This document shows positions 10,101 to 17,922 of a stretch of 20,334 bases of DNA, piece after piece (position 1 is the stretch's first letter; each line of letters begins with the position of its first letter). The position numbers and the translations under genes are program-made. The notes under the pieces are model-generated. The model made no database searches and was not told where the DNA came from. It saw only the letters and a list, made by a program, of their open reading frames with translations. The stretch comes from Baffinella frigidus. Lineage: Eukaryota > Cryptophyceae > Cryptomonadales > Baffinellaceae. The stretch lies in contig MU646407.1 in NCBI GenBank assembly GCA_026770585.1, positions 652,832-673,165 of the forward strand, written 5' to 3'.

Positions 10101-13100
10101 CGACGCCTCCACTGCGCCGCCCGATACTGCGAAACGGATCGTGTCGACCCCCCCCCCATCTTGGTACCACTCAAGCCTCCCCTCACACCGAACCTGCAAG
10201 GGCCATCGCGCGCACAGTGTTGAAACGTTTCAGTTTCACTCCGAACGAGCCTGCCCTGCATCAGAGCAAGATCACACTGACGGGTGAAAGCGAGTGCGCC
10301 TGCACTTGTCTCGTGGTCGCGATGTGGTCTTGTTAATGAGAATTTGGGCAGTCCACGCCAGGTCACCAGCAATCATTTGCCTCTAGATGACATAACTGTA
10401 TCAGCAACACGCAACAAGTCAATGGCGCAGAACCGCAACAGTGTGGAACGTGTACCACGAAACACTTTGAAAGCGAAACGTTGCGATGTGAAATTCACAC
10501 TTGTGTCCTGGCGTGAAGAGCGAGTTTCAGATGTGTTGGCCACCACATAATTTAGAGCCAATGTTGCAGCACCAGCATCGTCAACGTGTACCATGGTTCA
10601 AGTGTTTTCGTGCCCGTCAGATCTGAAATGGGCTCTGGCGTACCTGCACGAAGCGCTTGAGGCCATTGACTTCGCTGAGCTCGTCCTGGACAGAAGACTC
10701 TTCGTCAAGGCAACATCTGAGGAGAGCTTTGACCGATGGTTGGCCAAAGACCAGCTGGTAGCAGTCATGGCAGAAGAATCGAGACAAGTTGAGCACAGTG
10801 CATGCTGGCAGGCGGGTACGAACGTGCAGGGTCGGGTTTCAGGTGGGAGGGGTGCGTGTGACAAGCACCTGCCACTCCGGGCGCTTCCTGGCGATGAACC
10901 CGAGCTGCCGTGAAAAAGGTGGGGTTTTAAAAAATTCACTTCTCAGGAAAATGTGAATGAGGAGGAAAGAAAAATGTAGATTCACACGGCTCTGAAGAAA
11001 AAGTGGCGCCTGCCCAAAACGTTTCCCTCAAAATATTTTCCAGAGGACGGTACTCCTGGACTCGTGCTCTAGGAAGGAAAGGTCATGTTTTGGGTGGAAT
11101 CAGACCTTCAAGGCAGGAAGACCACCGGACCTGTGGCGCAACACACCCTCCAGGTGTTGGCAGAGCGACCCTCTTTCGTCTTCTGAACGCCCCACAAGCA
11201 GGGTCTCAGCAAACGCGGAGGACGGTCACAACACACCACCGTCACTTAGAGGGGCTGTTTGCAACGTCACTCAGAGGGGCTGTTTGCAACGTCACTCAGA
11301 GAGGCTGTTTGCAGGTAGGATCGCGGGGGGCGAGACCTGGCGCGGATGTTGCGGCGCGCTGCTGCCCGCCTGCTGCCCCCTGCTCCCCTTCTGCTGCACT
11401 CTGCTCCAGGCCGCAAGGTACTCAGGAGCAGTTCACTGAGACTCCCACGACTGTTGACTAATCACAGAGTTTTCCCGGTACAAAGTGCTCCCGGTTTAGT
11501 CATCGGCGGGCACACAACATGCCCAGTTTAGTCACCTGTCGTGGAAGTCTCATTTCAATTCAAGGGTGCGTCGCGGAAGTATTCAGCCTGCGGCATTTCC
11601 TCGACGACGCGCCGGTGCCGCATACCCTGCACCCTACGGCTGAGACCGAGGTATCGCATTCTCAATACAACATAACACTCGAGCTCTGTTTCCTGTAACC
11701 AGGGATTGGTGTCGACCCGTGAGCATCAATCACCAATCACCAATCACCAAACATCAAGCACCTGGTTGTTGGGAGGTTCTGCGAGGCTGATCATGCAGCG
11801 CTTCCCATCGTGGTACCACTCCAGCCTCCCAGCACACCGACCCTGCAAGGCACATCGCGCTCATCAGTGTTGAAACGTTGCAGTGTCAAACCTAAGAAAA
11901 TCTCACGCGGATGGGGAAGAAGAGAGCGCAAGTGAACTTATCTCGAGGTCGTGATTGGGTCTTTTCGAGGAGAACATTGGGGAGTAGAGCGACCTTGAGA
12001 TCTGTTGGCCACCAAACAATTCAAACCATCAGAATTCAACGCTGTAGTATCAGCATCATCAACGTGTACCATGGTTGTTGTTTTCGTGGCCACCAGATCT
12101 GAAATCCGCTCTAGCGTACCTGCACGAACTTCATGAGGCCGCCGGCGAAGTCGATGCGATCCTGCGCAAAAGGCTCGTCGTCAAAAAAAGGCTGGAGCGA
12201 CCCTACAAGGGATGGTGGGATCTTGATCGATGTTTGGTGAAAGACCAGCTGGCAGCAGTCAAAGCAAAGAAATCGAAACAAGTTGAGCACAGTGCATGCT
12301 GGCAGGCGGGGCGGGTACGAATGTGCAGGGTCGGGTTTCAGGTGGGGGGGGGTGCGTGTGCCAAGCACCTGCCACGCGTCGACCTTGCTGGTGATTTGCC
12401 CGACCTGCAATGTGTGGAAAAAGTGGGTTGACCTTCGTTCACTCCTCAGAAAAAATGTGAATGAGGTGAGAAGACAGATGTAGATTCAAACGGCTCAAAA
12501 GAAGTGGTGCCTGCCCAGCACGCACTCCAAAAAGGTTTCTATCCAAGGACGGTACTCCCGGTCTCGTGCTCTAGGGGAGGGGGGCTGGCATTTTTTGGGC
12601 GGAATCAGACCTGCGAGGCAAAAATGCCACCGGAAGTGCCGGAGAGAACTTTCTCGCGCAACACACCCTCCAGGTGTTGGCAGAGCGACTCCCCTTCGTC
12701 TTCTGAACGCCCCACAAGCAGGGTCTCAGCAAACGCGGAGGACGGTCACAACACACCACCGTCACTTAGAGGAGCTGTGTGCAACGTCACTCAGAGGGGC
12801 TGTTTGCAACGTCACTCAGAGAGGCTGTTTGCAGGTAGGATCGCGGGGGGCGAGACCTGGCGCGGATGTTGCGGCGCGCTGCTGCCCGCCTGCTGCCCCC
12901 TGCTCCCCTTCTGCTGCACTCTGCTCCAGGCCGCAAGGTACTCAGGAGCAGTTCACTGAGACTCCCACGACTGTTGACTAATCACAGAGTTTTCCCGGTA
13001 CAAAGTGCTCCCGGTTTAGTCATCGGCGGGCACACAACATGCCCAGTTTAGTCACCTGTCGTGGAAGTCTCATTTCAATTCAGGGGTTCGGTGCGGAAGT

Positions 13101-15576
13101 ATTCAGCCTGCGGCATTTCCTCGACGACGCGCCGGTGCTGCATTCCCTGCACCCTATCGGTGAGATCGAACCATCTTAATCTCATATTCTCATCCTCAAC
13201 TTAACACAAAACAAGAGACCTATGCCCTGCACCCGGGGCTTGGTATCAATCAATCTTCGGGCAAACATCATCAAGCTCCAAGCACCTCGGGGTTTGAAGT
13301 TGCTGCGAAGCGGATCTTGGCGATCCCCTCCCCATCTTGGTACCACTCAAGCCTCCCCTCACACCGAACCTGCAAGGGCCATCGCGCGCACAGTGTTGAA
13401 ACGTTTCAGTTTCACTCCGAACGAGGCTGCCCTGCATCAGAGCAAGACCACACTGACGGGTGAAAGAGAGTGCGCCTGCACTTGTCTCGTGGTCGCGATG
13501 TGGTCTTGTTAATGAGAATTTGGGCAGTCCACGCCAGGTCACCAGCAATCATTTGCCTCTAGATGACATAACTGTATCAGCAACACGCACGAAGTCAATG
13601 GCGCAGAACCGCAACAGTGTGGAACGTGTACCACGAAACACTTTGAAAGCGAAACGTTGCGATGTGAAATTCACACTTGTGTCCTGGTGTGGAGAGCGAG
13701 TTTCAGATGTGTTGGCCACCACATAATTTAGAGCCAATGTTGCAGCACCAGCATCGTCAACGTGTACCATGGTTCAAGTGTTTTCGTGCCCGTCAGATCT
13801 GAAATGGGCTCTGGCGTACCTGCACGAAGCGCTTGAGGCCATTGACTTCGCTGAGCTCGTCCTGGACAGAAGACTCTTCGTCAAGGCAACATCTGAGGAG
13901 AACTTTGACCGATGGTTGGTGAAAGACCAGCTGGTAGCAGTCATGGCAGAAGAATCGAGACAAGTTGAGCACAGTGCATGCTGGCAGGCGGGGGTACGAA
14001 CGTGCAGGGTCGGGTTTCAGGTGGGAGGGGTGCGTGTGACAAGCACCTGCCACTCCTTGCGCTCACTGGCGATAATCCCGACCTGCAATTTGTGGATAAA
14101 GTGGGTTGGCCTTCGTTCACTTCTCGGGGAAATGTGAATGTGGTGAGAAGACAAATTTCGATTCACACAGCTCCGAAGAAGAAGCGATGTCTGCCCAAAA
14201 CGTTTCCCCCAAAACTTGTTCTGGAGAAAGGACTCGTGCACTAAAGGGGGGGTCATTCTTGGGGGGGGGTCAGACCTGCGTGGCAGGAAGGCCACCGGTC
14301 GTGCCGCGCATGTGCTGGCATAGCATTTCCTCCACAAGGTGCCTGCAGAGCGACGAGGGGCGAGGAGCCAGCCGCGAGGGCCCCCCTTCGTCTTCTGAGC
14401 GCCCCACGACCCGTGTCTCAGTAAAACCTCTCAGTAAAAGCGGAAGACGGTGACATACGAGCAGCGTCACTCGGAGGGGCTGTTTGCAGGTAGAGATTCG
14501 CAGGGCCGGGACCTGGGGCGGATGTCGCGGCCGCGACGTCCTTGGCCGCGACGTCCTTGACAGAAACGTTTCTGTCCTTGCACCGCACCGAGAACCGGGC
14601 GAGGAATTTAAACGTCATGCCTTCGCCTTCTTCGAGCTGAGTCGCGTAGCGCTGGAAGGTTGGCAGTGTGAGTGATCCATGAATCAAACGCTGGGTATTC
14701 GTCAACAAATGCAGGAATGCACTCATATGTGCCGGCGAGCTCAAGACGAAAGAGACGGGAGGGCTGGTGGAGCCACCTGGCACTTCTGGAGCGCCGTTAC
14801 CGCGGCCGCAGCGGATTGGTAGCCGACAAACGCGACCTTCAATCTTGCATCATCCTGCGCGAAGAGAGAGATTCATCAACAGCTCACGGGTTTACTTTAC
14901 GCACGTGGAGTGAAGAGCCCGCTCCGGCCGCAGCTTCACGGTTACAGTCCTTCACGGTTTCAGCGTTTGTTTTTTTCGCAAGAATCCCCTTCATGGGCGA
15001 GGAAGGGGCTCGACCCTGTCCGTGGTCATGCTCGAAGACTTCATGGGCATTATTCCATCCATTGCGTCCAGATCCTTGAGAAGAAAAATCGCATCCCGGA
15101 AGTCTGCGTTGGCCTTGAACCCCTGTGGGAGCATGAAACGTGCTTACGTTCCTTAACACGCATCCAACCCGATCTGGTTGCTGGCACACTGCTGCAAGCA
15201 CCTAGTCCGCATGAGGAACCGACCTTCAGGAGCAGAGTCCGATTGGGCGCGATCGACATGTTGACGACGTGAACCTGAGAGTGTGGTGCAGTGCATTAGT
15301 ACTTGATAACAGGAGCATGCTCCCCACGCCACACTGTTATGAGCGACTGAACATGTTCACAGCTCGGTGGGGTGATGAGCACGGGGCATGAAACCCCACC
15401 GAATATCCAAACTTGGAAATTGATTCCCTCGGGAGGCGTACCACGCCTCCCGAGGGAATCATCCAACCCCCCCCCCTCGCTGAACCGCACACCAACACCT
15501 CGCGCCCGATCCCCAGCTCAACTGCCACAGCAGAACGTGGGTGGACGGTGGAACGAGCAAGGTCCTTGGGTATGAA
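3696..15576 (-). CDS. Multi-exon Ser/Thr protein kinase with HEPN-like segment and triplicated module
   Basis: Rebuilt by eye as 32 exons in which every junction keeps frame, giving about 1,274 residues plus a stop; residue numbers in this annotation count from the first codon of the exon at 15499-15576. Sections from N to C: unrecognised start; three f-c-a-b modules; Ala/Gly/Glu-rich stretch; HEPN-like segment; coiled-coil-like linker; kinase domain; acidic tail. All introns but one are GT-AG. The kinase is recognised with confidence; the modules match no family I know. The start codon is not settled: an ATG at 15259 (AACATG context) is possible, but the frame continues upstream through another phase-matched exon. 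The role is inferred: a cytosolic or nuclear signalling kinase with a sensor or scaffold region in front. Neighbours give no functional hint. The full model needs transcript support. Confidence 0.75.
4361..6286 (-). CDS. Kinase gene, kinase C-lobe
   Basis: Exons 6193-6286, 5921-5982, 5674-5758, 4828-5041, 4361-4445, with junction phases 1, 0, 1, 2, all matching. Motifs in order: catalytic loop HRDLKPEN (Asp about 1032, split by an intron at the Pro-Glu boundary), DFG in VIVDFGISK (about 1051), activation-segment end GTALYMSPEQ, and SDVWALGVICYEILVGQHPF with its conserved Asp and Gly. RALKKDQRERY carries the subdomain XI Arg. HRDLKPEN marks a Ser/Thr kinase. The exon at 4828-5041 contains a Ser/Pro-rich insert after HPF. 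Nothing needed for catalysis is missing. Confidence 0.9.
4551..4575. repeat. Intronic hairpin with MITE-like core
   Basis: A perfect 10-bp stem CCCTACGGTA / TACCGTAGGG with a 5-nt loop, in the intron between 4445 and 4828 of the kinase gene. The core CCTACGGTAGG also occurs in the arms of the element at 1105-1773, so it may be a relic of that family. Confidence 0.7.
6476..6996 (-). CDS. Kinase gene, kinase N-lobe
   Basis: Exons 6766-6996 and 6476-6554, joined at phase 2. The ATP-binding glycine loop GEGGFGTVFEAYD (Gly at about 921, 923, 926) is followed by VAFK with the ATP-binding Lys (about 943), the helix C region REALILEKLFQLKHPHI with its Glu, and the hinge strand KLIIVMELVKGDSL. All key residues of an active kinase N-lobe are present. 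The acceptor before 6996 is CCCTTCAG. The donor after 6766 follows CTCCAG. The junction reads AAFLSSSRYQGKL, normal for a kinase at this point. Confidence 0.9.
7213..7857 (-). CDS. Kinase gene, coiled-coil-like linker
   Basis: Exons 7720-7857 (46 codons, phase 0 at both ends) and 7213-7319 (35 codons plus two bases). Donor CAG before GTGCGTGAG and acceptor CGTACAG are strong. After an aromatic start (RYAWFPPNLKWL) come heptad-like stretches (LALQVAQLRGRIDAVYTENA and KLQDAMD) that suggest a short coiled coil just before the kinase, possibly for dimerisation. The second exon ends at AG followed by GCGAGT, a GC-AG intron that alone keeps the frame into the kinase exon. The intron between the two exons holds a long GT/GA microsatellite. 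Confidence 0.75.
7496..7601. repeat. (GT)n/(GA)n microsatellite in an intron
   Basis: A GT tract runs into long GA and short CG tracts, inside the intron 7320-7719 of the kinase gene. It opens artificial Ser/Leu- or Arg/Glu-rich frames on both strands, which I reject as coding. Confidence 0.9.
8184..9497 (-). CDS. Kinase gene, HEPN-like segment
   Basis: Exons 9338-9497, 8916-9009, 8184-8454, with junction phases 1 then 2, both matching. They encode about residues 645-819. A helix-like stretch with KKWDVTLISALLLY is followed, after a loop, by an Arg-Asn-x3-His motif (RNDYSH, about residues 776-781) inside IRQFRNDYSHINKD, and then a helix with FKTSWAEVVSSL. Known: DZIP3/hRUL138-type HEPN domains have a D-I-T-L-L-like segment, then a Y-R-N...H motif and a closing helix with a conserved Trp. 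The order and spacing match that pattern. HEPN proteins often act as RNases or binding modules. Activity here is unknown. The 160-nt exon's acceptor (GCGAAG) is poor in pyrimidines. Confidence 0.55.
8706..8768. repeat. Long intronic stem-loop
   Basis: A perfect 22-bp stem (8712-8733 with 8741-8762) around the 7-nt loop GGGCAAC, extended to about 28 bp past one mismatch. It lies in intron 8455-8915 of the kinase gene and contains a GCGCGCC tract. It may be a foldback transposon or a structured intron element. Confidence 0.9.
9714..10193 (-). CDS. Kinase gene, long exon (module b1 plus low-complexity stretch)
   Basis: This 160-codon exon starts like the other b exons (VRCEGRLEWYQDGGG), but the donor that ends b2 and b3 is missing. 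The frame runs on through an Ala/Gly/Glu/Arg-rich stretch (about residues 510-615) into a helical-looking segment (DKALAEMIEKANFVSFVKLL). The donor is probably GAG before GTCAAC at 9713; CGC before GTACAT (low end 9687) also keeps frame. The GC-rich low-complexity part probably forms a flexible linker between the modules and the HEPN-like part. Confidence 0.6.
10644..11204 (-). CDS. Kinase gene, module copy 1 (exons f, c, a)
   Basis: Exons f1 11106-11204 (33 codons), c1 10869-10904 (12, reading LGFIARKRPEWQ), a1 10644-10754 (37). Exon a1 differs from a3 by only two residues in my reading. Exon f1 starts TLLVGRSEDE like f2. Splice signals match those of the other copies (AAG before GTCTGA after f1; CAG before GTACGCC after a1). 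Exon b of this copy is fused to a much longer exon, listed separately. Confidence 0.6.
11241..11315. repeat. 25-bp minisatellite, three units
   Basis: Three units that start GTCACT(T/C)AGAGGGGCTG and end TTTGCAAC (25 bp each). The same triplet occurs at 12761-12835 in repeat copy 2; copy 3 has a single unit at about 14466-14490. In the model it lies in the intron before exon f. Confidence 0.9.
11762..12724 (-). CDS. Kinase gene, module copy 2
   Basis: Exons f2 12611-12724 (38 codons), c2 12369-12404 (12), a2 12120-12248 (43), b2 11762-11842 (27), all phase 0 at both ends. Exon a2 has six codons more than in the other copies, an in-frame insertion. The ends stay recognisable: LMKFVQ for a2, GRCAGRLEWYHDG for b2, and AWQ for c2. 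This is the most diverged copy in a, b and c, yet it keeps frame and splice signals, which argues that the module is translated. Confidence 0.6.
11803..13081. repeat. Kinase-gene tandem repeat unit, copy 2
   Basis: The head (about 11803-12500, exons b2, a2, c2) is clearly homologous to but diverged from copies 1 and 3. The tail (about 12660-13081) is nearly identical to copy 1. A (CACCAAT)n tract sits just left of b2 (about 11723-11753). Confidence 0.9.
12761..12835. repeat. 25-bp minisatellite, three units (second locus)
   Basis: Same three-unit array as at 11241-11315, with only a few base changes, inside repeat copy 2. Confidence 0.9.
13286..14427 (-). CDS. Kinase gene, module copy 3 (first in the protein)
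   Basis: Exons f3 14276-14427, c3 14047-14082, a3 13820-13930, b3 13286-13369. They encode about residues 155-282. Exon c is only 36 nt (VGIIASERKEWQ). Exon a has 37 codons and ends GLKRFVQ. Exon b has 28 codons and starts VRCEGRLEWYQDG. Donors follow CAG or GAG (GTGCTT after c and b, GTACGCC after a), and acceptors end TTGCAG before c and b and TACCAG before a. Exon f3 must begin after GAGAG to take up the one base left by the previous exon, unlike copies 1 and 2. The family is unrecognised. Confidence 0.6.
13332..14490. repeat. Kinase-gene tandem repeat unit, copy 3
   Basis: The head (about 13334-14046) is nearly identical to copy 1. The tail (14050-14490) is diverged from copies 1 and 2 and retains recognisable landmarks such as TCTTCTGAGCGCCCCAC and GAGGGGCTGTTTGCAGG. 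Confidence 0.9.
14513..15576 (-). CDS. Kinase gene, 5' exons (N-terminal region)
   Basis: Exons: 15499-15576, 15224-15274, 15015-15122, 14801-14854 (or down to 14777), 14707-14739, 14513-14651. The first five are phase 0 at both ends and the last ends with one extra base. Supporting signs are acceptors TGCACCACACTCTCAG with TACTAAT upstream (before 15274), CATGCTCCCACAG (before 15122) and CTCTTCGCGCAG (before 14854). Joined residues read smoothly, for example GREVHVVNMSIAPNR across the first junction. The sixth exon carries an in-phase duplication of KDVAA. No domain is recognised. The 33-nt exon with 55- to 61-nt introns is the weakest part. The region holds one ATG candidate, at 15259. Confidence 0.55.
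15422..15460. repeat. Perfect 18-bp stem-loop near the kinase gene 5' end
   Basis: Arms 15422-15439 and 15443-15460 pair perfectly around a 3-nt loop. It lies in the intron 15275-15498 of the model (or the 5' flank if the gene starts at 15259). The arms contain CTCGGGAG. It may be a foldback element. Confidence 0.9.
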
Positions 15577-16190
15577 CTATCTAAGGGAAGAGGTGGGGAA
15601 ATATGAGAGGGCGCACAGGATGCGACAGAGAGGGGCCGCATGGAGTGGGTCAACAGTGGACGTGGACCTTGACGTTAACAGAGAGAACAAGACATCGCAG
15701 CCCCCCTCCACACAGTTTTCAATTTAAAAATTGATTTTTAAAAACTAGTCCATCTATGTACCTATTAGTACTTGTAGCATGTTGATTAGGTACTGGGTTG
15801 AGCCGTACGATCAGCTCGTACACCACGATTTCCGCGTGTCGTTGGCATATGTTGGGCGAAATTAAAACCTAAAGGACCTAAAGGACGAGCCTGTACCTTT
15901 TTGGTCTAACTCGAACACCCCATGAGAACCACCCACTATCCCCTCTTCACGAGCCTCTGCACTGGAGAGCTAACCGCGATCCGAAAGCAAAAATGCTTTT
16001 TATGCAGATCCTTTCTACGGCAGGGCGTGTCGTTGGGCCATGTTGGGAGAAATTAAAACCTAGAGGACCTAAAGGACGTAGGCCATGCAGTTGAGGAAGC
16101 ATGGCCTTTTCTGCAGGTTAAGTTCCGGCTCTCAAGGCTCAAGGGCCTCATCTAGGACCTGTACCGAGAGTAACAAAGAAGAAGAATAAA
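15577..16190. repeat. Upstream region with a direct repeat of about 53 bp
   Basis: Positions about 15836-15888 and 16026-16078 share GTGTCGTTGG, then ATGTTGGG and GAAATTAAAACCTA.AGGACCTAAAGGACG with few changes. The second copy is followed at about 16160-16192 by an AAG-rich AATAAAG end resembling a retroposon tail. A further exon of the kinase gene may end at 15668 (donor after GTCAAG, phase 0), but I could not find its start. No promoter element is recognised. Confidence 0.5.
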
Positions 16191-16246
16191 GTGGAGGCAC
16201 GCCGTCGTAAGGGCCTTTCACGGCGAGGCAAGCCACTGGAGGAGGA

Positions 16247-16612
16247 CCTAACAAGCCTCCGGCGGCCCCTGCTGGGGGCTTGCTGCGCGACCCGAATCCT
16301 GGTCGACCCCTGCGGAGGGCTTCCCGGGCGTCTGGTCCCTCCCCGATGCGTGAAACGAATTCACATCGGAGGGGGGTCCTAACAAGCCTCCGGCGGCCCC
16401 TGCGGGGGGCTTGCTGCGCTAAGCACGACCCGAATCCCGGTCGACCCCTGCGGGGGGCTTCTCGGGTGTCTGGTCCCTCTCCGATGCGTGAAACGAATTC
16501 ACATCGGAGGGGGTCCTAACCAGCCTCCGGCGGCCCCTGCGGGGGGCTTGCTGCGCGACCCGCATCCCGGTCGAGCCTCCGGCGGCCCCTGCGGGGGGCT
16601 TGGTCCCCCGCC
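16247..16612. repeat. Tandem repeat of about 133-bp units with two hairpins each
   Basis: Units start at about 16247, 16379 and 16515; the last is partial. Each carries a GC-rich hairpin (AAGCCTCCGGCGGCCCCTGC, then GGGGGGCTTG) and a second hairpin CCGATGCGTGAA / TTCACATCGG containing GAATTC. The GC-rich hairpin appears a fourth time at about 16574. Open frames across it on plus are repeat artefacts. Confidence 0.85.
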
Positions 16613-16739
16613 ACCTGTGTAGTAAATTACCGCTGAAGTACCCAAAAACATTCGATATTCAAACCTCATCGGTCACGTCCCGACTTCCTGGTACAAACTC
16701 AACGGCAGTCAGCACTTGCTCGCCTTCTGCAGGATTCTG

Positions 16740-16950
16740 GGTCACGTGACCGTCAGTGCGCCTGAGGCCCTTGAAAGGCCCAATAAGATAAGTTCCTGTG
16801 TCCGCCGATGGTGGAAGTTCAAAAAACCTAAAGGACGTAAAGAGTTGAGTGGCCAAGGCCACAAAGGGAGTATTTTAAATGTGGGGTTGGTAAATTTAGT
16901 ACCAGTCACAGGCATGCTTGGTCACGTATCTCAGAAATACGTGACCAAAT
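16740..16950. repeat. Stem-loops with GGTCACGT cores
   Basis: The palindrome GGTCACGTGACC lies at 16740-16751. A perfect 12-bp stem TTGGTCACGTAT / ATACGTGACCAA (16918-16929 with 16937-16948) has a flanking GGCAT/ATGCC extension. The shared core suggests the two ends of one small element of about 210 bp, but long inverted arms are lacking. Confidence 0.5.
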
Positions 16951-17369
16951 GCCCCTATTTGTGTGAAAATTACTATCTTTTTCCCCCTTCTGTTGTAAAA
17001 GAATCCCTGTTTTAAAATCGGGCGGGTTTCTAAAGTTTCTAAACACTAAAGTGATGTTGCTAACAGAATTGTGATAGCAACGTGATGAAAAGGGGATATT
17101 TGTGTTTAAATTATTACAAAAACCGCCCCATAAGGAACCCCGGGTTAAAAAAAATCGCTTTTCTAGCCTGGAGTGGATGTTCTTGAAATCGTAAGGCCCC
17201 TTACGGAGGAGCCCGAAATAACGATTGCAAGGCAAATAGCGAAACTCGTTGGAGCCGTTGTCCTTCGAGAAGACATTGAAATCGATGCAAGTGCTGTGCC
17301 GGGAGCGACTCCTTATCCGTAAAACCCCCCCTATGCCCCTACGGGTTACCTTTCGTAGGTTCCTATCTT
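16906..17369 (-). CDS. Unrecognised coding-like stretch (exon or gene relic)
   Basis: Open on minus for about 150 codons. The part at about 17168-17297 reads like real protein: it includes CIDFNVFSKDNGSNEFRYLP and then NRYFGLLRKGPYDFKNIH. A plausible acceptor (GCTCCCGGCACAG) sits right before it at about 17298. No clear donor follows, and the rest of the frame is AT-rich and less protein-like. There is no start codon of its own. It may be the last exon of a gene whose other exons I cannot find, or a fragment left by an insertion. I do not recognise the family. Confidence 0.35.
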
Positions 17370-17457
17370 ATTGCTTAGGGGTTATTCAACATCCCTTCCA
17401 AGTCCGCTGTGTGGCCAAGGCTCTGGCGTGGTCTCGAGTGAACCCCGGAACAATTTA

Positions 17458-17882
17458 CAAGTCCAGGTCCAGAATCTGGACTTGACTGACCTCTTTCGTA
17501 ACCTCTGAATTCATTCTCCTTGAGCCTAGTTGCAGCTGGCACGTACAGCTGTCTCCGTTTGTAGTAGTGTGGCCTACGAGAACCCATCAACCAGTCTCAT
17601 CACTACCAGTTTTCAGTTAAAAGCTGAAACTGGCTGGGGTGTGGGGTACCAGTTTTTTGACCAGTTTTAGGGGCAAAAAAAGTATTTTTTCCTTCCACGA
17701 ACGAAGCGCAAATGGTCGTAGCTCAGTGGAATTTTGGCCATGTGTATCATGTTCAAATGTTCTTGACTCTCCGTAGGACACTTTCACCAACTTTACCCCC
17801 AGGTTTCACGTGAAAATTCACTCAGGACGACTCAGGATTCAGTGAAAACAACTCAGAATTCGCTCAGGACGACTCAGGATTC
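17458..17882. repeat. Small hairpins and a 24-bp direct repeat
   Basis: Hairpin CAAGTCCAG / CTGGACTTG (17458-17484); imperfect hairpin CCAGTTTTCAG / CTGAAACTGG (17606-17633); and a direct repeat with core CTCAGGACGACTCAGGATTC at 17817-17840 and 17859-17882. The direct repeat leads into a TTCAGG-rich region and may be its precursor. No gene is seen from 17370 to 17920. Confidence 0.7.
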
Positions 17883-17922
17883 CATCAAAGCGACTTGGTT
17901 TTGTGTAAGTGTGTATCGAGTG

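Larger units (their letters stand above)
10158..11561. repeat. Kinase-gene tandem repeat unit, copy 1
   Basis: Positions 10158-10868 match 13334-14046 with only about ten substitutions and a 2-bp indel by eye (offset 3,176). Positions about 11140-11561 match about 12660-13081 (offset 1,520) almost perfectly. The unit holds exons f1, c1, a1 and the start of the long exon b1. Confidence 0.9.

Noticed and set aside
9709-10287. 192-codon plus-strand frame, Ser/Pro/Ala-rich
   Set aside because: It is antisense to the long minus exon, whose frame joins neighbours in phase; GC-rich sequence leaves both strands open.
9758-10372. Arg-rich 204-codon minus frame
   Set aside because: Wrong frame relative to the b-module exon conserved in all three copies.
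16191-16519. Arg/Gly-rich plus frames across the 133-bp repeats
   Set aside because: They follow the tandem hairpin repeat and shift frame between units.
17712-17770. tRNA-like promoter boxes (TAGCTCAGTGG and GTTCAAAT about 31 bp apart)
   Set aside because: The A-box is good, but the T-arm does not pair and no 3' acceptor strand matches 17712-17718. At most a relic of a tRNA-derived SINE; not called.
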